From Balaenoptera acutorostrata (taxonomy: Eukaryota > Chordata > Mammalia > Artiodactyla > Balaenopteridae): 64,000 nucleotides of DNA. The translations under genes and the position numbers were made by a program. Numbering within the stretch: the first letter of the stretch is position 1; each line of letters opens with the position of its first letter. Under the pieces are notes generated by a model. That model saw only the letters and a program-made list of their open reading frames with translations. It was not told the origin of the DNA and made no database searches. The stretch is taken from positions 22,626,116-22,690,115 of the forward strand of contig NC_080073.1 in assembly GCF_949987535.1 (NCBI RefSeq). Reading direction: 5' to 3'. Shown one piece after another: positions 35,020 to 48,179 of this stretch.

Positions 35020-36590
35020 CCTCCAAGGAAGGAAGGGGATGAATAGATGGTCTTGGAGCTCCTCAGGGTGCTTTAGTAGGACAACAGGGTAATGTCTGTC
35101 TTGGCAGGAACCCCACTATATTTATCTAACACTGGCTATAAGATGACAAACACTACGTGAAGCCTCCACTTCCAAATGTTCTATTATAATGACAACTTTC
35201 TCAAATTAGCATTTTTATATTGCTTTCTGTTGATGAATACTACCATACCCACTAGAAAGAACTTTACACCAGATCTTATTCACACAAATAAGTACATCAA
35301 TAGAGCTTTCTGCTTACAATAATAATAAACTACCCTTACACGTTTTCAACAATTTAATTAAATACAATTAACTCTAGTTTGTTTTGGCAACCTATTAATG
35401 TCACAATTGAATATAAATAGGCTCATGAAAAGATTATAATTAATAAATCCTTTACACTACTGTAAAATTAGTCTGATGCTCTGCTTGCCAGAAATACTGA
35501 ACAGCATTTTGAAGTATGTTAATGAGAACAGTAAAAAAGAGATAATAAAGTTTTATCAAATGATTCGTCAAGACTTCTGTAAGGCTTTGACCTCTTCAGT
35601 AGAGAGCTCTTGCAAGTTAGATATGGTTCTTAAGGGACTCTGAAACACTAATTGCAAATTTATCATCATCTTATGATATCTTTAATCCATGCTTCTAACT
35701 GTATAGGCTATTCTCTCATGCTAATTCAAATTCCCTGGAGTCTTAAAACATAAGAAACTGACCATTGGCACTTCATTTTTTGTTGTTGCTTTTGCTAAGG
35801 CTCAAAACATTAGACACCATGCTACTTAAGCAGTCACTGATACACAAAGACATCATTTTGTATTCAGAGTAAAAATATAGGGTACACATAAGAGTACACA
35901 CAAATGGTACCCTGGGATGAAACCCATGGACATTTAGGTACTAATGTGCTTATCAGTATATACCTGGGTTTCTTCCTTTAGCTGTTGGGTCCTATGATAG
36001 AGGTGAAGGGTTATTGTAAGGGCAACACTATTAATGGAAAAAGAAACACCTGAGGAAGTATGGATAAATCGTATAAGATTTCAGTTGACTAGTGGCTATT
36101 TTAATAGAGTTTTAATAGAATTATAACCCATTCTGAGAATCACAAAGCACCAATGCTGACTTTTGGACCATTTTTTGTTAATGAATTATTGGCCAGATGT
36201 TTAAATTAATTAACCAAACTTCCCTATTATGTGGCAGCATACAGACTCTACCAAACTTACTGATTAGAGCACCTTCATCAGTAATTACCTACACAACCTG
36301 CTGTTGAAAGGAAGGATACTGTGAGTATTGACCTGGTCATATTGACTTAGAACTCATGGCTAACCCTTACGTATTCCAGAGTAGAGACTAGCCATAAAAT
36401 CCCTATCTTTTGTCTGTTCTGAGTAGATGGATTTTATTGTCAGAAGTCTCAGATGTGATCATAAAGTGACTAAATAAGTCTAAGCTGTAAAGTTTCTATA
36501 TGCACCATTTTTATAGAATAAAATATTATGGGTATATGTGTTAGTATAAAGCAGTCCTTCTGTATCATCTTTGCTTTGACATTCATATAT
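35020..36590. other. Unassigned AT-rich DNA
   Basis: No repeat or gene that I can name, and no credible open frame. It looks like ordinary non-repetitive intronic DNA if the TAFA1 gene model is right. Confidence 0.5.
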
Positions 36591-36599
36591 GTACATGAC

Positions 36600-36830
36600 A
36601 ATATAACGAGATGCCTTGTGCTGGACACCTACTCTATGGCAGATATAAACAGACACCATCTCTATACCTTACTCAAGCCTGAAAGGTAGGAATTATATAA
36701 ACAGGGATCCCCATTTTATGAGTGTGGCAGGGAGAGTTACCATGATTTGCCCACACTCGGAGCTAAGAGTGGTATAACTTCGGACGGGAGCCCCTGGTTT
36801 GCCTGGTACACCAGACTGCTCTAATTCCTA
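36600..36830 (-). repeat. MIR remnant, antisense
   Basis: 'ggacacctactctatggcag', 'ggatccccattttatgagtg' and 'accatgatttgcccacactc' follow the inverted MIR order (…ccccattttacagatgag…gacttgcccaaggtcac…). Diverged. Confidence 0.45.
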
Positions 36831-36839
36831 CAGCTTCTT

Positions 36840-37925
36840 TGGCCAAGAATCACTGGTGACAATGAGGGTGAGGTCAGGCAAAGAACCTGCAATTCAGTTA
36901 CGTATAAGAACAGCCTAGATCAAGAATGGACAACTTGTCTCATCTCAAAATTGAACGGGTAAGTCCAGGGAAGGCACTCTGCACAGTATTTGACATTGTA
37001 GGTGTTGAACGATGATGGTTCTTCTGGTGGTGGTTATTGTGGTTGTTTCTGAAATACTACCTTGTTTAACGACTCAGGGATTGGAGCACTGTGCTTGGAA
37101 GGGTTCACAGGGTGAGTCTGGGTAAAAGTACAAAGAGTGCCATAAGTGATTAGCAGTCACGTCCACAATGCATGATCATAGGAAGAGTGGGCTGTGTGTC
37201 AGGAATTTGCCATCACTGGCCATGGGCATATTTTAGAACAAACAAGAGGATTTGTTCTGATGATGAGAGGAATGTGAAAGGGAGACTTCAGGTCTGATTA
37301 TGTAAGCAATTTCTACCAAACATGTTATTGAGTTACGGGTCTAGCAAGTTTTATTTGAAAGACAGCAAATTCCATATTTTAGCAAATATACTGCTGCAAA
37401 TGATCAAACCACTTACCCGAAAGGTCAGCCCACTTTACAACATTCTAGATAATTTATAAAGTCTCAACATGATAAATGCCAAAAAATCTTATCAGAAAGT
37501 TAAATTGCCGTTAGAGAGAATTCTTTTCCAGTGTGAATGATTTGTAACTTCATTTTAAGTAAAACAGAAAAACTACACTAAGACTGAGTCTAATAAATGC
37601 AAATTTATCCTATGCTGCTGCTTCCTCGCCTAGAGCACAGAAAGGGCCTCCAAAGTCTAAAAAAACTTATCAGGAGACAATAGTTCTGTAAAAAATACTT
37701 GAAAATGAGGTGTTCTTAATCCAATAAGCAACGAAAGTATGCTCTCAGCCAGACCTGTTTGCAAAGCAACATTAAGACTAAAGCATTATTCAGCCACATT
37801 AAATTAAAATTATTGCATGATATAGCCAAGCCCAAGACACAGTTAGTTGCCTGCTGATGTAGAACAACGCCCCATAACAGAGAAATTTGTTTTGTAATTA
37901 AATTAAACCAAGACTAACTTGTTGA
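36840..37925. other. Unassigned DNA, possible conserved non-coding element
   Basis: 37440-37920 is repeat-free, AT-rich and dotted with homeodomain-type cores such as 'ttgtaattaaattaaacc' and 'cacattaaattaaaattatt'. This is the usual look of conserved enhancers in introns of brain genes. Conservation cannot be judged from one sequence. Confidence 0.25.
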
Positions 37926-37929
37926 TATT

Positions 37930-38310
37930 CCTAAAAGTAGTACTTGGTTGCGATGGAAAGAGCACCTGACTGAAAGTCAAGGCATAACCTAAGTTTTCCT
38001 CTCAGCTTTTAATTACTATCCACAGTTTGCAGTGTTTTATAGAATGAGGATAACAGAACTGACCACGTAGGGTTGTGATACAGATCACGTGTCATATGGG
38101 AAGGAACCGTCCATAGCAGAGGCTACACACAGTAGAGACTCAGGAACCTGAGCCATTACTCAGGACCCAACAAAATTCTCAACCTTACCCTCCCAAGCTA
38201 GATGACCTTGAACAAATCAATTATCTTATTCTTTAAGATATTCCTTATGAGTAAAATGGAAAGATGTTCTAACTCATAAGGTAACTGTAAAGATTCAATG
38301 AAATATCAAA
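37930..38310 (+). repeat. Probable MIR remnants
   Basis: 'ggaaagagcacctgactgaa' and 'agaatgaggataacagaact' (37950-38060), then a second stretch 'agatgaccttgaacaaatca' and 'gtaactgtaaagattcaatg' (38200-38300), resemble two diverged MIR cores. Confidence 0.4.
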
Positions 38311-38319
38311 TGCTTAGGA

Positions 38320-38545
38320 TCATTCATTCATTCATTCAAGTATTTATTTGACCCTCACCATGAGCCAGACAGTGAGTCAGGCATCCCCAGACTGCTGGGT
38401 TCCCCACCTTCACAGAATTGACGATCTGATCAGGAAAGGTAGTGTTAAACCAGTAATTATAATAAAGAGGCATTGCTATTACTAGTGGGAAGCGTAGTTT
38501 TCTGCACCTAGTAGGTGGACCATAAACATTTGTTGAATAACATAT
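38320..38545 (-). repeat. L2 3' end remnant, antisense
   Basis: 'ttcattcattcattcaagta' followed by 'tttgaccctcaccatgagcc', 'agacagtgagtcaggcatcc' and 'ttcacagaattgacgatctg' fits the inverted L2 end. Confidence 0.5.
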
Positions 38546-38999
38546 TAAATTTGTTGTATATTAAAAATAAAATTATCCTTAGGATTTGATTTAGAGATAT
38601 GCAGTTTCCTCTAATATAATAACCAGATTTTAAAAATCAACGGTAGTAACATATTTTGTCTTGTATTACACAAAGGTAACAATAATTCAAAGGTGTGAAG
38701 GGCCTCATGGGACCCAGAGAGTCTGGCCAGAACACAGTTGCTGCATTTGTTGTTAATTAACTGACTTGCTTTCCACAGAGACTCAAATTGTGGAAACAGG
38801 GCTTCTTTCTTCCATTTTAACTAGCTGTTCATCTGTGATCATCAGTGTACATTGGTAAGGCAGCCTTTAGATTACAAAACAGTAACAACAACAATAAAAT
38901 CTTGCTTTCCCTTTAATTGCAATAATATAAAGTTTCTCCAGCTAGTTTAGGGCATATAGACATTTAGGTCACTGCCCTACCTCGTCCCCCCTTACTTGC

Positions 39000-39165
39000 C
39001 AATAAGACTTTAATTGTCCTGTTCCCTCCAGTTCGGTATGCTACCCCTTGATCCTCTCCCACAAACTCAATTCCTACCCAACATTCAAAGCCCAACACAA
39101 AATCCAGTCCTTTATGAGGGCTTCCCAAATCCTCTCTGATCAGAGTGAATTGTTTCATGTTTTAC
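39000..39165 (+). repeat. Probable L2 remnant
   Basis: 'caacattcaaagcccaacac' and 'tttatgagggcttcccaaat' resemble the L2 segment preceding its 3' end (…cttcaaggctcagctcaaat…gaagccttccctg…). Confidence 0.4.
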
Positions 39166-39169
39166 GATC

Positions 39170-42100
39170 AAGAGCACCTGCTTGGTTAGAGCTCTTATAA
39201 CAAGCAGCTTTGCGTCACTGACATAGAGTAAGAGGAGAATAGGGAAAGGAATCAAAAATTTCTGGACATAATAAAAAGAAAGTTCTGCAACTCTTAGCAG
39301 TTGAGAGAATTGCTAAAGATCCACTATTTTAAACCATAGTTACTAGACATTTGTGGCTATTTAAATTTGATTTAATCACACTTTTGGATCTTTTTCTTAT
39401 TTTTTAAATGAAATGTTTCATGGCATGCATTTTTGGATAGGAGAGGGATCCTAGAGATGGTCAGTCAATGAACCAACAGGGACAGTCAAAGACTCTCAAC
39501 TTGCATGCCCGCGTCAATCAATTGATAGGTGGTGCCCAGAGAAGGACTGAAAATTTTTCTGAAATCACATCTAGGCTCTGTGGGAACAAACACTGATTGA
39601 TTCCCTAGGCCTGTGATAGATAGAGGGTTGGAGACTGGCAGCATGTATGCCATAAATCTGCTTTTAATTCTAAACGATCCTGGGAGTAGCTGTCAAAAAT
39701 GTTGCCCTACAAATGTTCACCCAGTGACCTAGTTTCTCAAGCACATGTCCAGTACATGGCATCTTGCTTTTTCATCAGATAAAGAGATTTAAGAAGATAC
39801 AAAAACAATTCAAGTTAATAAGGTCTCATCTGAGACGCTTCCAAACAATATCTTCTCCTGTTTTACATCTTAGTTTATTTCAGAAAAAATGGGCTTTAAA
39901 AAATTTTTTGCCATCTCACACATTTTTTAATTCAGAGTTTCAGTAGGGCTGGTCTCTAGATACAGTTTCTTCATAGAACAGTGATGTTCAAATTTTCCTG
40001 ATTACAGCACCCCAAGGAGGTGAAATATCCAATTCCTACCTGTTTCCACTTTCAGTAGGAAAATATTTAGATAATAAATACTTAGGTAATAAATACTTGG
40101 AAAGATGCATTTATGAATCACTCATGAATCACTCATTGTTTTTATAAAATAAGTTAAGCTTATTAATATGCTAATATGTTATAAAATGATGCCCTACAGA
40201 CATAAAAATAATCCAAAAATGTTACTACTTGAGAATTTATGTTGCATAGGTTCACGGGCAGTATATAAACAATGCCACTAGACAAGTATCACCATACAAA
40301 TAAGTTTGAGAGTGATTACATATACATGTTTTACAATAAGAATATGGATGAATCATTTCTGAACCACAACTCAAGAATATCTTAAAGTCTAATCCTTAGC
40401 AAATTTAAAAGCCTAAATATGCAAATATGCATCATTACAGACTATAGGGTTAATGAAACAGCCCACAGCAAACTTAATTGATAATGATGAAACTAAAGCA
40501 ACACTAATTTATAATTAAAAAGCAAGGACCACAGCAATGGAAAATCACTAACAACTCAAACAACACTCAAGATACACTGATAACAAATTATCCTTCCCCA
40601 AATTGCATGAATTCTAATTATTTGCATGCAGGCACTTTGCAATGTTTCCAAGAGCTACAGCCAGTTTTCTTAGCAGAATACTGAATTAAGGAAGCTCAGT
40701 AAACCTTAGTTACATGTCGTTCTAGTAGAATGATAACTCAGTCGGTATACTAATAAGTAGCCTACGTTCATATACAAAATGAATGTACATAAAATCTTAA
40801 ATCATTTGCCCAAAAGAATAACAACAACAGCAAAAACAAAACCCCTTGGGTTTCAAGATAAATTTATAACCCTCTAGTGGACTACAGACTAGATTTTGAG
40901 AAGTTTAATAAAGTATTAAATAAAGGGTTTTATATAGGCATCACTATGCTGCCTGATGCTTCCCTCGGTTTTATTACATTTACAGATTACTCTTTCTCCC
41001 TAGCCTTAATCTAAAGGAAAGTTAATTGATTTTTAGCCAAGATTCAAATAAGACCTCTGTTTAGGCCATTGGCCTCGTATCACTAATTCTCTCTGTTTAT
41101 CAGACCCCCCAGTAATACCAGTTAGCTGCATATAAAAGGCTCAGAGACACACAGCATTTTAGTATGTCGGTTATAACTCAGAGTAGGACTCACCTGTGGG
41201 CATAATTTTAAAGCAGGCCAAAACAGATCTGCATAGAAGTTCCCCTTTTAGCCCCATCACCTCCACCTCTCTCCACTGTGCTTGCATAAATTCATTAGGA
41301 ATCATAAAATGTTGGAGCTGGAGATAGTCTTATCTGAGGTCACACACTGACAGCCTGCAGGTGGGATATATCCCTGAATTAAGTTTTGTTTGGCCCACCT
41401 GACATTTAAAAGATAAAGAAATTACAGATAAAATTCTAGGTTTCTGACTTGCCTTGCAATATCAGATGATCTGGTCACCTTGAGCCCATCTCAGGTGTAG
41501 CTAAGGATGCGCTGTGTCCTCTAGATGTGCATATGCTCTCAAGTTGCCACAGTTTTCAGCATTTTATAATGTCTGGCCTCTAGGCTGATCCAATTATTTT
41601 TGTTAACGACCTGGTCTGTGAAGCTATTTGCCTTCTTCATCTATGAAATCATCCAGAAAGTTTTCAAATAGCTTTAGCAGAGGGCTTTTTAAATATACAA
41701 AGGTGATTTTGTACAGCTTCTTGCTCTATCAAATGGATGAAGTCAATGAATCAATTCCTTGGGCAGCTTAAAGCATCTTTATTTGGCAGAATATACTTCA
41801 CTATTTGTGGAATGCATAGATCACCTCCTCGGAGCTGCTAGGAACAATATGAAAACCGTTGATTCCCTCCAACTTTCTCATCTGGAGCCTTGCAATTGAC
41901 AGCTTAACGTGAGACGCTGAAAGCGCCAGCGTCCTACTCCTACCCTGGTGCTCTTTCTTCATCACCATTAGGTATAAAAAAAGGCTTAATGTGGTGCTTT
42001 CCCACCAATATTTGCATTTTTTAAAGACAGAAAATTCTTGCCTAGTTGATCAGCAAATATTGATTGAATACCTACACAATATTTATTCAGTGGGAAGGAT

Positions 42101-43250
42101 GACCTGCTGGCCTGCTGACTCTCATCCAGGATCTGTTGTCAACTTCAGGAGCATTGAAATCCTTTCCCCGCCCGCACCACCCCCCCACCCCCGACCCCGT
42201 GTGGCAATTCATCTAAATCTGGAAGCTGGCATTTATTCACTTCAAAGCATATGACTCAATAGGTCCATTCTTCATCCACATGAATGCAAAATCAGAAAAA
42301 CCCTTTGGATGTACAAAGACTCAGTTTGTATTTATTCTTGGGTATAAAGGAAGCATGCCTAGAAGTGAAGGTCTAGTAAGGGCATAGTAAAGGTAAACAC
42401 AGGTAATTCTAACAACAGAACAATGGCCTTTGCTGAGGGAAGGTCTTCCTCCCTTCTAGATTGAGGGGGAAGTTTGGTTGGTCTCCTTCCTTGCATGGAG
42501 GATGGATTCACTTAATGAGTAAGCAGATCACTCTGCATATCTATGCATCTTCTGAGAGAAAATTGCTGTGATAATATTCTTTCTCTTTTCTTTCTCTGGA
42601 ATTTTATTATATAAAGTTCGGGAAAGAGAAAGAAACAGTGGGCCAAGAGGGTTCCCTAAATGCTTTGAGGACATTATCTTTGGAGAATCCAATTAATTTA
42701 TACAAACTGTTAACAAAATAATTCATCTTCTTTTTATCCTAAAGAAAGGAAAAATTGCTTGTCTGGTGTTATTTTCTCCCTTCTGCAAAGATGAAGTGAA
42801 TTTTTTTCTTGTTATCAAAAGATTTGAAAGCAAAAGGCCTTTCCCTATTTGCTAAGTGAAGTTTCCTTTTCAGATCCTCAAGGCCACACCTATAATATTT
42901 TCTAATCTATAGAAAAAAAAACCCAAAAACCTCATGCTGTGACTGAAAACCTTAGGGATTTAATTTTTTACTGCATTTTTAAGTTATGTTCTTTGGACCA
43001 TTTTGATTAATGTAATGGTTGTCAAATATCAAATACAGTCAAATATCTACCCAAAGATACTGCACAGATACACACATATGTACGTGCATATGTTACAGTG
43101 ACAATTTAGTGTTTATACCACTCTCCATTTGAGGTATCTCCTTTTTATAAACACACATACAGATACACATGCATCCAACCATATACACACAAATACTCAC
43201 ACACAAGTTGGAAAAAATAAGGGAGAGTTCAAGATTCCACCAGAATAGTC
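39170..43250. other. Long unassigned AT-rich stretch
   Basis: About 4 kb without a young repeat or credible coding frame. A C-rich patch lies at 42166-42199 ('caccacccccccacccccga') and loose (CA)n text at 43070-43205. The interval 40580-40700 includes an 'atttgcat' octamer. I see no gene. Confidence 0.5.
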
Positions 43251-43254
43251 ATTC

Positions 43255-43370
43255 CTTCTTTCCTTAATAATTTAACACATATTTTCTGAGCACCTACTAC
43301 ATGCCAAGTTCCTTACTAGAAGCAAGAGATAAAAAGATGAATTTTATAGGATTCCAGGATTATCTTGGCT
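43255..43370 (-). repeat. Probable L2 3' end remnant, antisense
   Basis: 'atattttctgagcacctact' then 'acatgccaagttccttacta' and 'gcaagagataaaaagatgaa' matches the inverted L2 or MIR end. Confidence 0.45.
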
Positions 43371-43849
43371 CACACTTCTCAAAGCATATGATATGAATAG
43401 GCACTGTAGCTGTTGTCCAAATAAAAGAAGTTTGGAAAATTTTAGTTAAACACAATCAGGATTCCTATCTGCAAATCTTTCCAGAACTTTCATACACACA
43501 CATGCACTGAAATCTCTAAGAGAAGAACATACCATGCAGTGAGTGCTTCCCCAACAGTTAGTAGCTTTTTTCCAATGAGCATTTTGAGGGGACAGTGCTT
43601 TGTGAACTGGGAAATGCTGGCCTAAACATTTTATAGGATTAAGGCTCTTAGAAGGAAAAGGGGCTCCTGATACTTTGCTACCTATATTTCCTTCTTTTTC
43701 CTTAAACTGGGAACACTGATACATTTCTAATTTAATCATAAAACTCTCTATAGCAAATATTTTAAGCTTTTCATTAAAAATCAACATATATCCATCCTAG
43801 GAATGAACCTGAAAAAATTTCAAAATTGTAGGAAATAAAAAGTCTAAGT

Positions 43850-44320
43850 CAATCCAGTCCTCCCACCAGGTTTAACTAACACTATATAAAGAATGTTTAT
43901 ATCTCTTCTGACATTTTTCATGCATGTGCAAATATTTATTTTCTCCAAACTATTTTGAAGCTGAGTATTCTGTTCCTTGTCTTCTTCACTCGGCAGTAAA
44001 TCATGGGCACTTTTCCACAAGAGTACATATGAACATATCTCATCCACTGCAATGGCTACATTGAATGCCATTGAGCAGATTCACCATGATTATTTTACCA
44101 GTCCCCTTTTGATGGAGATGAAACTCCTCTCTAATTTTTTGCCATTAAAATTATTGTTGCAGTGACTAAACCTTAAACATACATCTTTTTAAACCTGTCC
44201 AATCACTTTCTTAGGATAAGCATCTAAAAATGGAATTGTATCAGGACTGGCACATTTTACATTTTGGAAAACACCGCAAAACTGTTTTCAAAAAAACGAT
44301 GTACCAATTTATACACTCAA
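43850..44320 (-). repeat. Old L1-like 3' region, antisense
   Basis: 'tgggcacttttccacaagag', 'gctacattgaatgccattga', 'ttaggataagcatctaaaaa', 'tggaattgtatcaggactgg' and 'aaaactgttttcaaaaaaac' follow an inverted L1M-type 3' region in order. It is very diverged. Confidence 0.45.
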
Positions 44321-44329
44321 GCTTTGAAA

Positions 44330-47300
44330 TTTTTACACAGAGTTCAAAATTGGAAGACTAAAAAGGAGTTGAGTTTTCATCTTAAATGAACTTTAAGAAA
44401 TGAACAATTGAAGACTAATGTTCATTAGTGCCAGTTCTAAAAATCTGTTCGCAGTGTCGTATAAAATTGAGGCCATGGGCTTGAGCTCACATAAGTAACT
44501 ACTTTGATAGCATTGTAATAATTCTCTTATAAGTTCACGGGATGGTCAGAAGATCTTTATTTGCATCTCTACCTGATTTTGATATTTTGGGGTCTTATCA
44601 AATGCCCATGGCTGCACTCTGACTCTAGGGTGAGGTCAATATCATCAATCAGATGATCAATGGATTATCACCAGCACCAGTTACACCAAATAACAACCTG
44701 TCTGCTCCAATCCTTAGACCAGTTCACTACACTTAGCAATCTAGTATTGCTACATATTCTGAGAAAGCCAATATGCAACCACTGTTATTCTCACTATTTC
44801 TTTTATACGACAGTTATAAAACAATCCTTTATTGTAAGGAACCTTGGTATTCTAATGCATATTCCTTAGGCAGCTTTCAATAAAGTGATATTGAACAGTA
44901 AGCAAAAATAATTATAAGGCATGTAAGAATGTTTTTTTAATATTTACCAAAAAAAAAAAAATCACGCTTTAAAATGGATGGTGATGTTCAGTATGTAATA
45001 AGTCACAAACGGATACCTCTAAATACACAGTTGGCTTCATAAAGCTTTAAATCAGGCCGAGGATAAGTTACACAGACAATTCTATTCAGAGTCATCTTTT
45101 TATACTTCCATACACCCTTGTCAATAAAATAGCATCGACTCAAGAATAAATGATTCATAAGGCATTTACAACTTCTTGTCTCATGTAATTTATCTTTATA
45201 ATTTTAAATTACTAAAGAACCCCAAAGATCTTTTCTCACTAAAGTACTGTGAAGTCATCCATATTTTATTAAGTTTCAAGGACAACCCCCACACCACACC
45301 CACATTCAAAATTAAGTAACCATTAAAATCGCTGTGAAAATTTGTATACCCGTAGGGGGAAAAAACTAATCCTACATTAGAAAGTTGCGTTTAGCAAACC
45401 ATTCATCTTTTTTTACCTGTTATACAAGAACTAGTGATTATAAAGAGTTGAAGCTGTCTATTTTAATATCCTGAAACAATGGAACACCACTCTGAGTTTG
45501 CATTGTTCGGTCTATCTTTTTTAAATTAAGTGTCCTTCTTCTAGCTTCACTGTACGTATTTTTTTTAAAGTCATGAGTATTCTTCAAGTTATTAAGGTAA
45601 TTTCCTACGTCGTTCCCAAAATAAAAAACTTGATTTAGCCAAATATTAAATTATTGATATTACAAATCTGTTAATCTAGAGCACATTTTACTTATTTGTG
45701 TAATTTTAAAATTCACTTTCATTTGATTGACTGTTTTAATCTTCCTTAACTAGTGAGTCACTGAAAATAAATGGTGCAATCCTAATACGATAAATATGAA
45801 AAATAGGAAGTACTTAGGGACTGCAGGGGAATACATTACAATCAGTCCGTTTTCTAGTTAACGTATTCTCATTCTGTTTGTGTGCAAACCCAGTGCATGG
45901 AGAAGACAGATCACAAATTTGCAGCCTCACAGAAACATTGTCCTGATACCATGTTCTGACAGCAGAAATTGGCCCAAAGCTCTAACCATTTCCCCTAAAG
46001 GACCCTGACTGGCTGGTGCTATCCAGGTGCGGCACTGTCTGAACAAGGGGAACATCACGTCAAATTCCACTCATCTGTCAGTGTAGTGGATTGTTTCTTG
46101 AGATACTGAGATTGGCTGCTTGGGATCAGAGCACCATCCATCTTACCACGTAGGGGACGTGAAGCTGCCTGTAAGAGCCTGGAAAGAGGGGGACCAGCCG
46201 TTCCTAAGCAGGTGAGGAGGCAGCTGAAAAGCCTTCACTCCATCTGGGGCTTTGAGTGAAAGATGTGTCATTTTTCACATTTCCCAGATACTTGATATGC
46301 ACGTGGTGTCTGCCTGCTCCTGCTTTATGAAAGAGGCGATTTTTCAAGCTTAGGCAAATGTGGCAAAGCTCAGGGTCTGCTGGCGTCTCATTTTTTCTCA
46401 TCATGTCACTTGTTTTAACCGATTTGAGAAAATGAGATTATGTTTTTCCTTTTTGCTCATTTATCCATTTATTTATTTATTTATTTGCTCATTGAAGGGG
46501 GGATTATCACAGATAACTAGCCTTGATTTCTCTCTTGTTTTCATACACATTTCATTAGTGTCCCTGAAGATTTAAGACCTACGAAGGGAAACATCACAAG
46601 TCTCATCACAAAAAGCATATATTTACTCTTAAAATCAAAACCTAAGATTGCATTAAAGAAGACTGTATTTCTGACTGAAATAATCTAGAATATTGCTATG
46701 TCCAAGATCTATTGCTTTAATCTTTGCAGTGATTGTTGAAAAACCCAAGAAAGTTGAATAAACCTAATACCTAGAACCATTGGACTTTAGTTAATATCAT
46801 TTTCATCTTTCTGCATCTAGAAGGGAGTATTTATAGTTGTTTTCATTTCATCGATGAATCTGAAATGGGTCTCAAATGTATAAACGCTTGGGGTTGAAAC
46901 TGGCTTCAGTGCTGCAGTTTTTTGGGGTATTTGAGGTACAGATGAACCACGCACCGACAATAATAAGCAATTACTAAGAGGAGACAAAGGAAAAAAAATA
47001 CTGAGTTTAATTGCAGACAGAACCCAATGATGTATTTCCCAGTTTAAAATTACTGTATTTTGATAATAAGCCCCATAAAGACATAAGTTTAATTGTTATA
47101 AGTAGCATAGCCATAACCCTCCACCAAAAATATCTAATATATTTACTGATAAAGAGAGACAGTCTACGTGAAAGCTCATTGCAAACTGTACCGTATTTCT
47201 TGACTGTATGCACAGGGCACAAAATAAGACAGGTAGCATTTGGTCTTATATTCTAGCCAGGTACCACATAGTTAAAAATGACAGCAAGATTAAAAACAAG

Positions 47301-47395
47301 ATTGTTGTCACTATGTGGATAATTAGCTGTGTGAACAGCAAAACGTCACTCATTCAACATCTGTGATATGCACATTTGTAGTCTACTAAGTGGGG
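44330..47395. other. Unassigned AT-rich DNA
   Basis: Unique-looking sequence with a short (TTTA)n at 46464-46488. The open frames in it are short and unsupported. No gene recognised. Confidence 0.5.
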
Positions 47396-47399
47396 ATGC

Positions 47400-47585
47400 C
47401 AGTAATTCCTGATCTTTCTGAAGAGCTTTACATTTTACAAAGCACTTTCATGAAGATTATTTTATTTACACTCCCCACAATATCCCTAAATGGGAAATTG
47501 GGCCCAGAGAAGAAAAATGACTTGCCCAAGGTCATGTCACTAATGTTAAGTGGCAGAGATGATGGCCCAGCCTAAGTTCTGCCAT
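47400..47585 (-). repeat. MIR remnant, antisense
   Basis: 'ttacaaagcactttcatgaa', 'acactccccacaatatccct', 'gacttgcccaaggtcatgtc' and 'ttaagtggcagagatgatgg' are in inverted-MIR order. Confidence 0.5.
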
Positions 47586-47799
47586 CCTCAAGTGCCACCC
47601 CTCACCACTTCTGCCATGGCCACCTTTCAGAATGGGTCTGCAGTTCAAATGAGTCCGTGTATTGACATAACTTGAAATTTTCACGAATTACATGAAGGTG
47701 CTCACATCTCTTCAAAAAGGCTCCTTGGCAAGATTGTGCTCTGTACTGGGAGCCATTCGTTCCTCCTTGGGAAACAGGCTCTGGAGATGAAATCAGATC

Positions 47800-47930
47800 A
47801 AAGTCCCCCAGGGCAGGTATTAGCTGTGTGACCTCAGGCAAGTCGCTCAGACCCTCAGAACTTCAGTCTCCTGAGCAACAGGGTGGGAAATTACACCTAC
47901 TTGAATAAGAATTAAGCCAAGCAAGGTGAA
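47800..47930 (+). repeat. MIR remnant
   Basis: 'tagctgtgtgacctcaggca', 'agtcgctcagaccctcagaa' and 'cttcagtctcctgagcaaca' match the MIR core in sense orientation. Confidence 0.6.
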
Positions 47931-48179
47931 TTAACCTTAACAGTGTGCCTAAAACACTCACATTAGTTGTTTTTGTTTCGTGTGCTTATCGTTAAGTATT
48001 ACACTAAATGCAGATTTCTCGCGTTATTTGTATGACTTATTACAATAAGTCAAAGACGTTTTTTGCCAGAACAGATTGGAGATCTACTGACTGGAGGTAA
48101 CTTGGGGATTCCACGTTTTTTGTATTTTTTTTTTTTTCCCTCCAACTCGGCACTGGAGTCTCGGACTCTGGCAGTGGCT

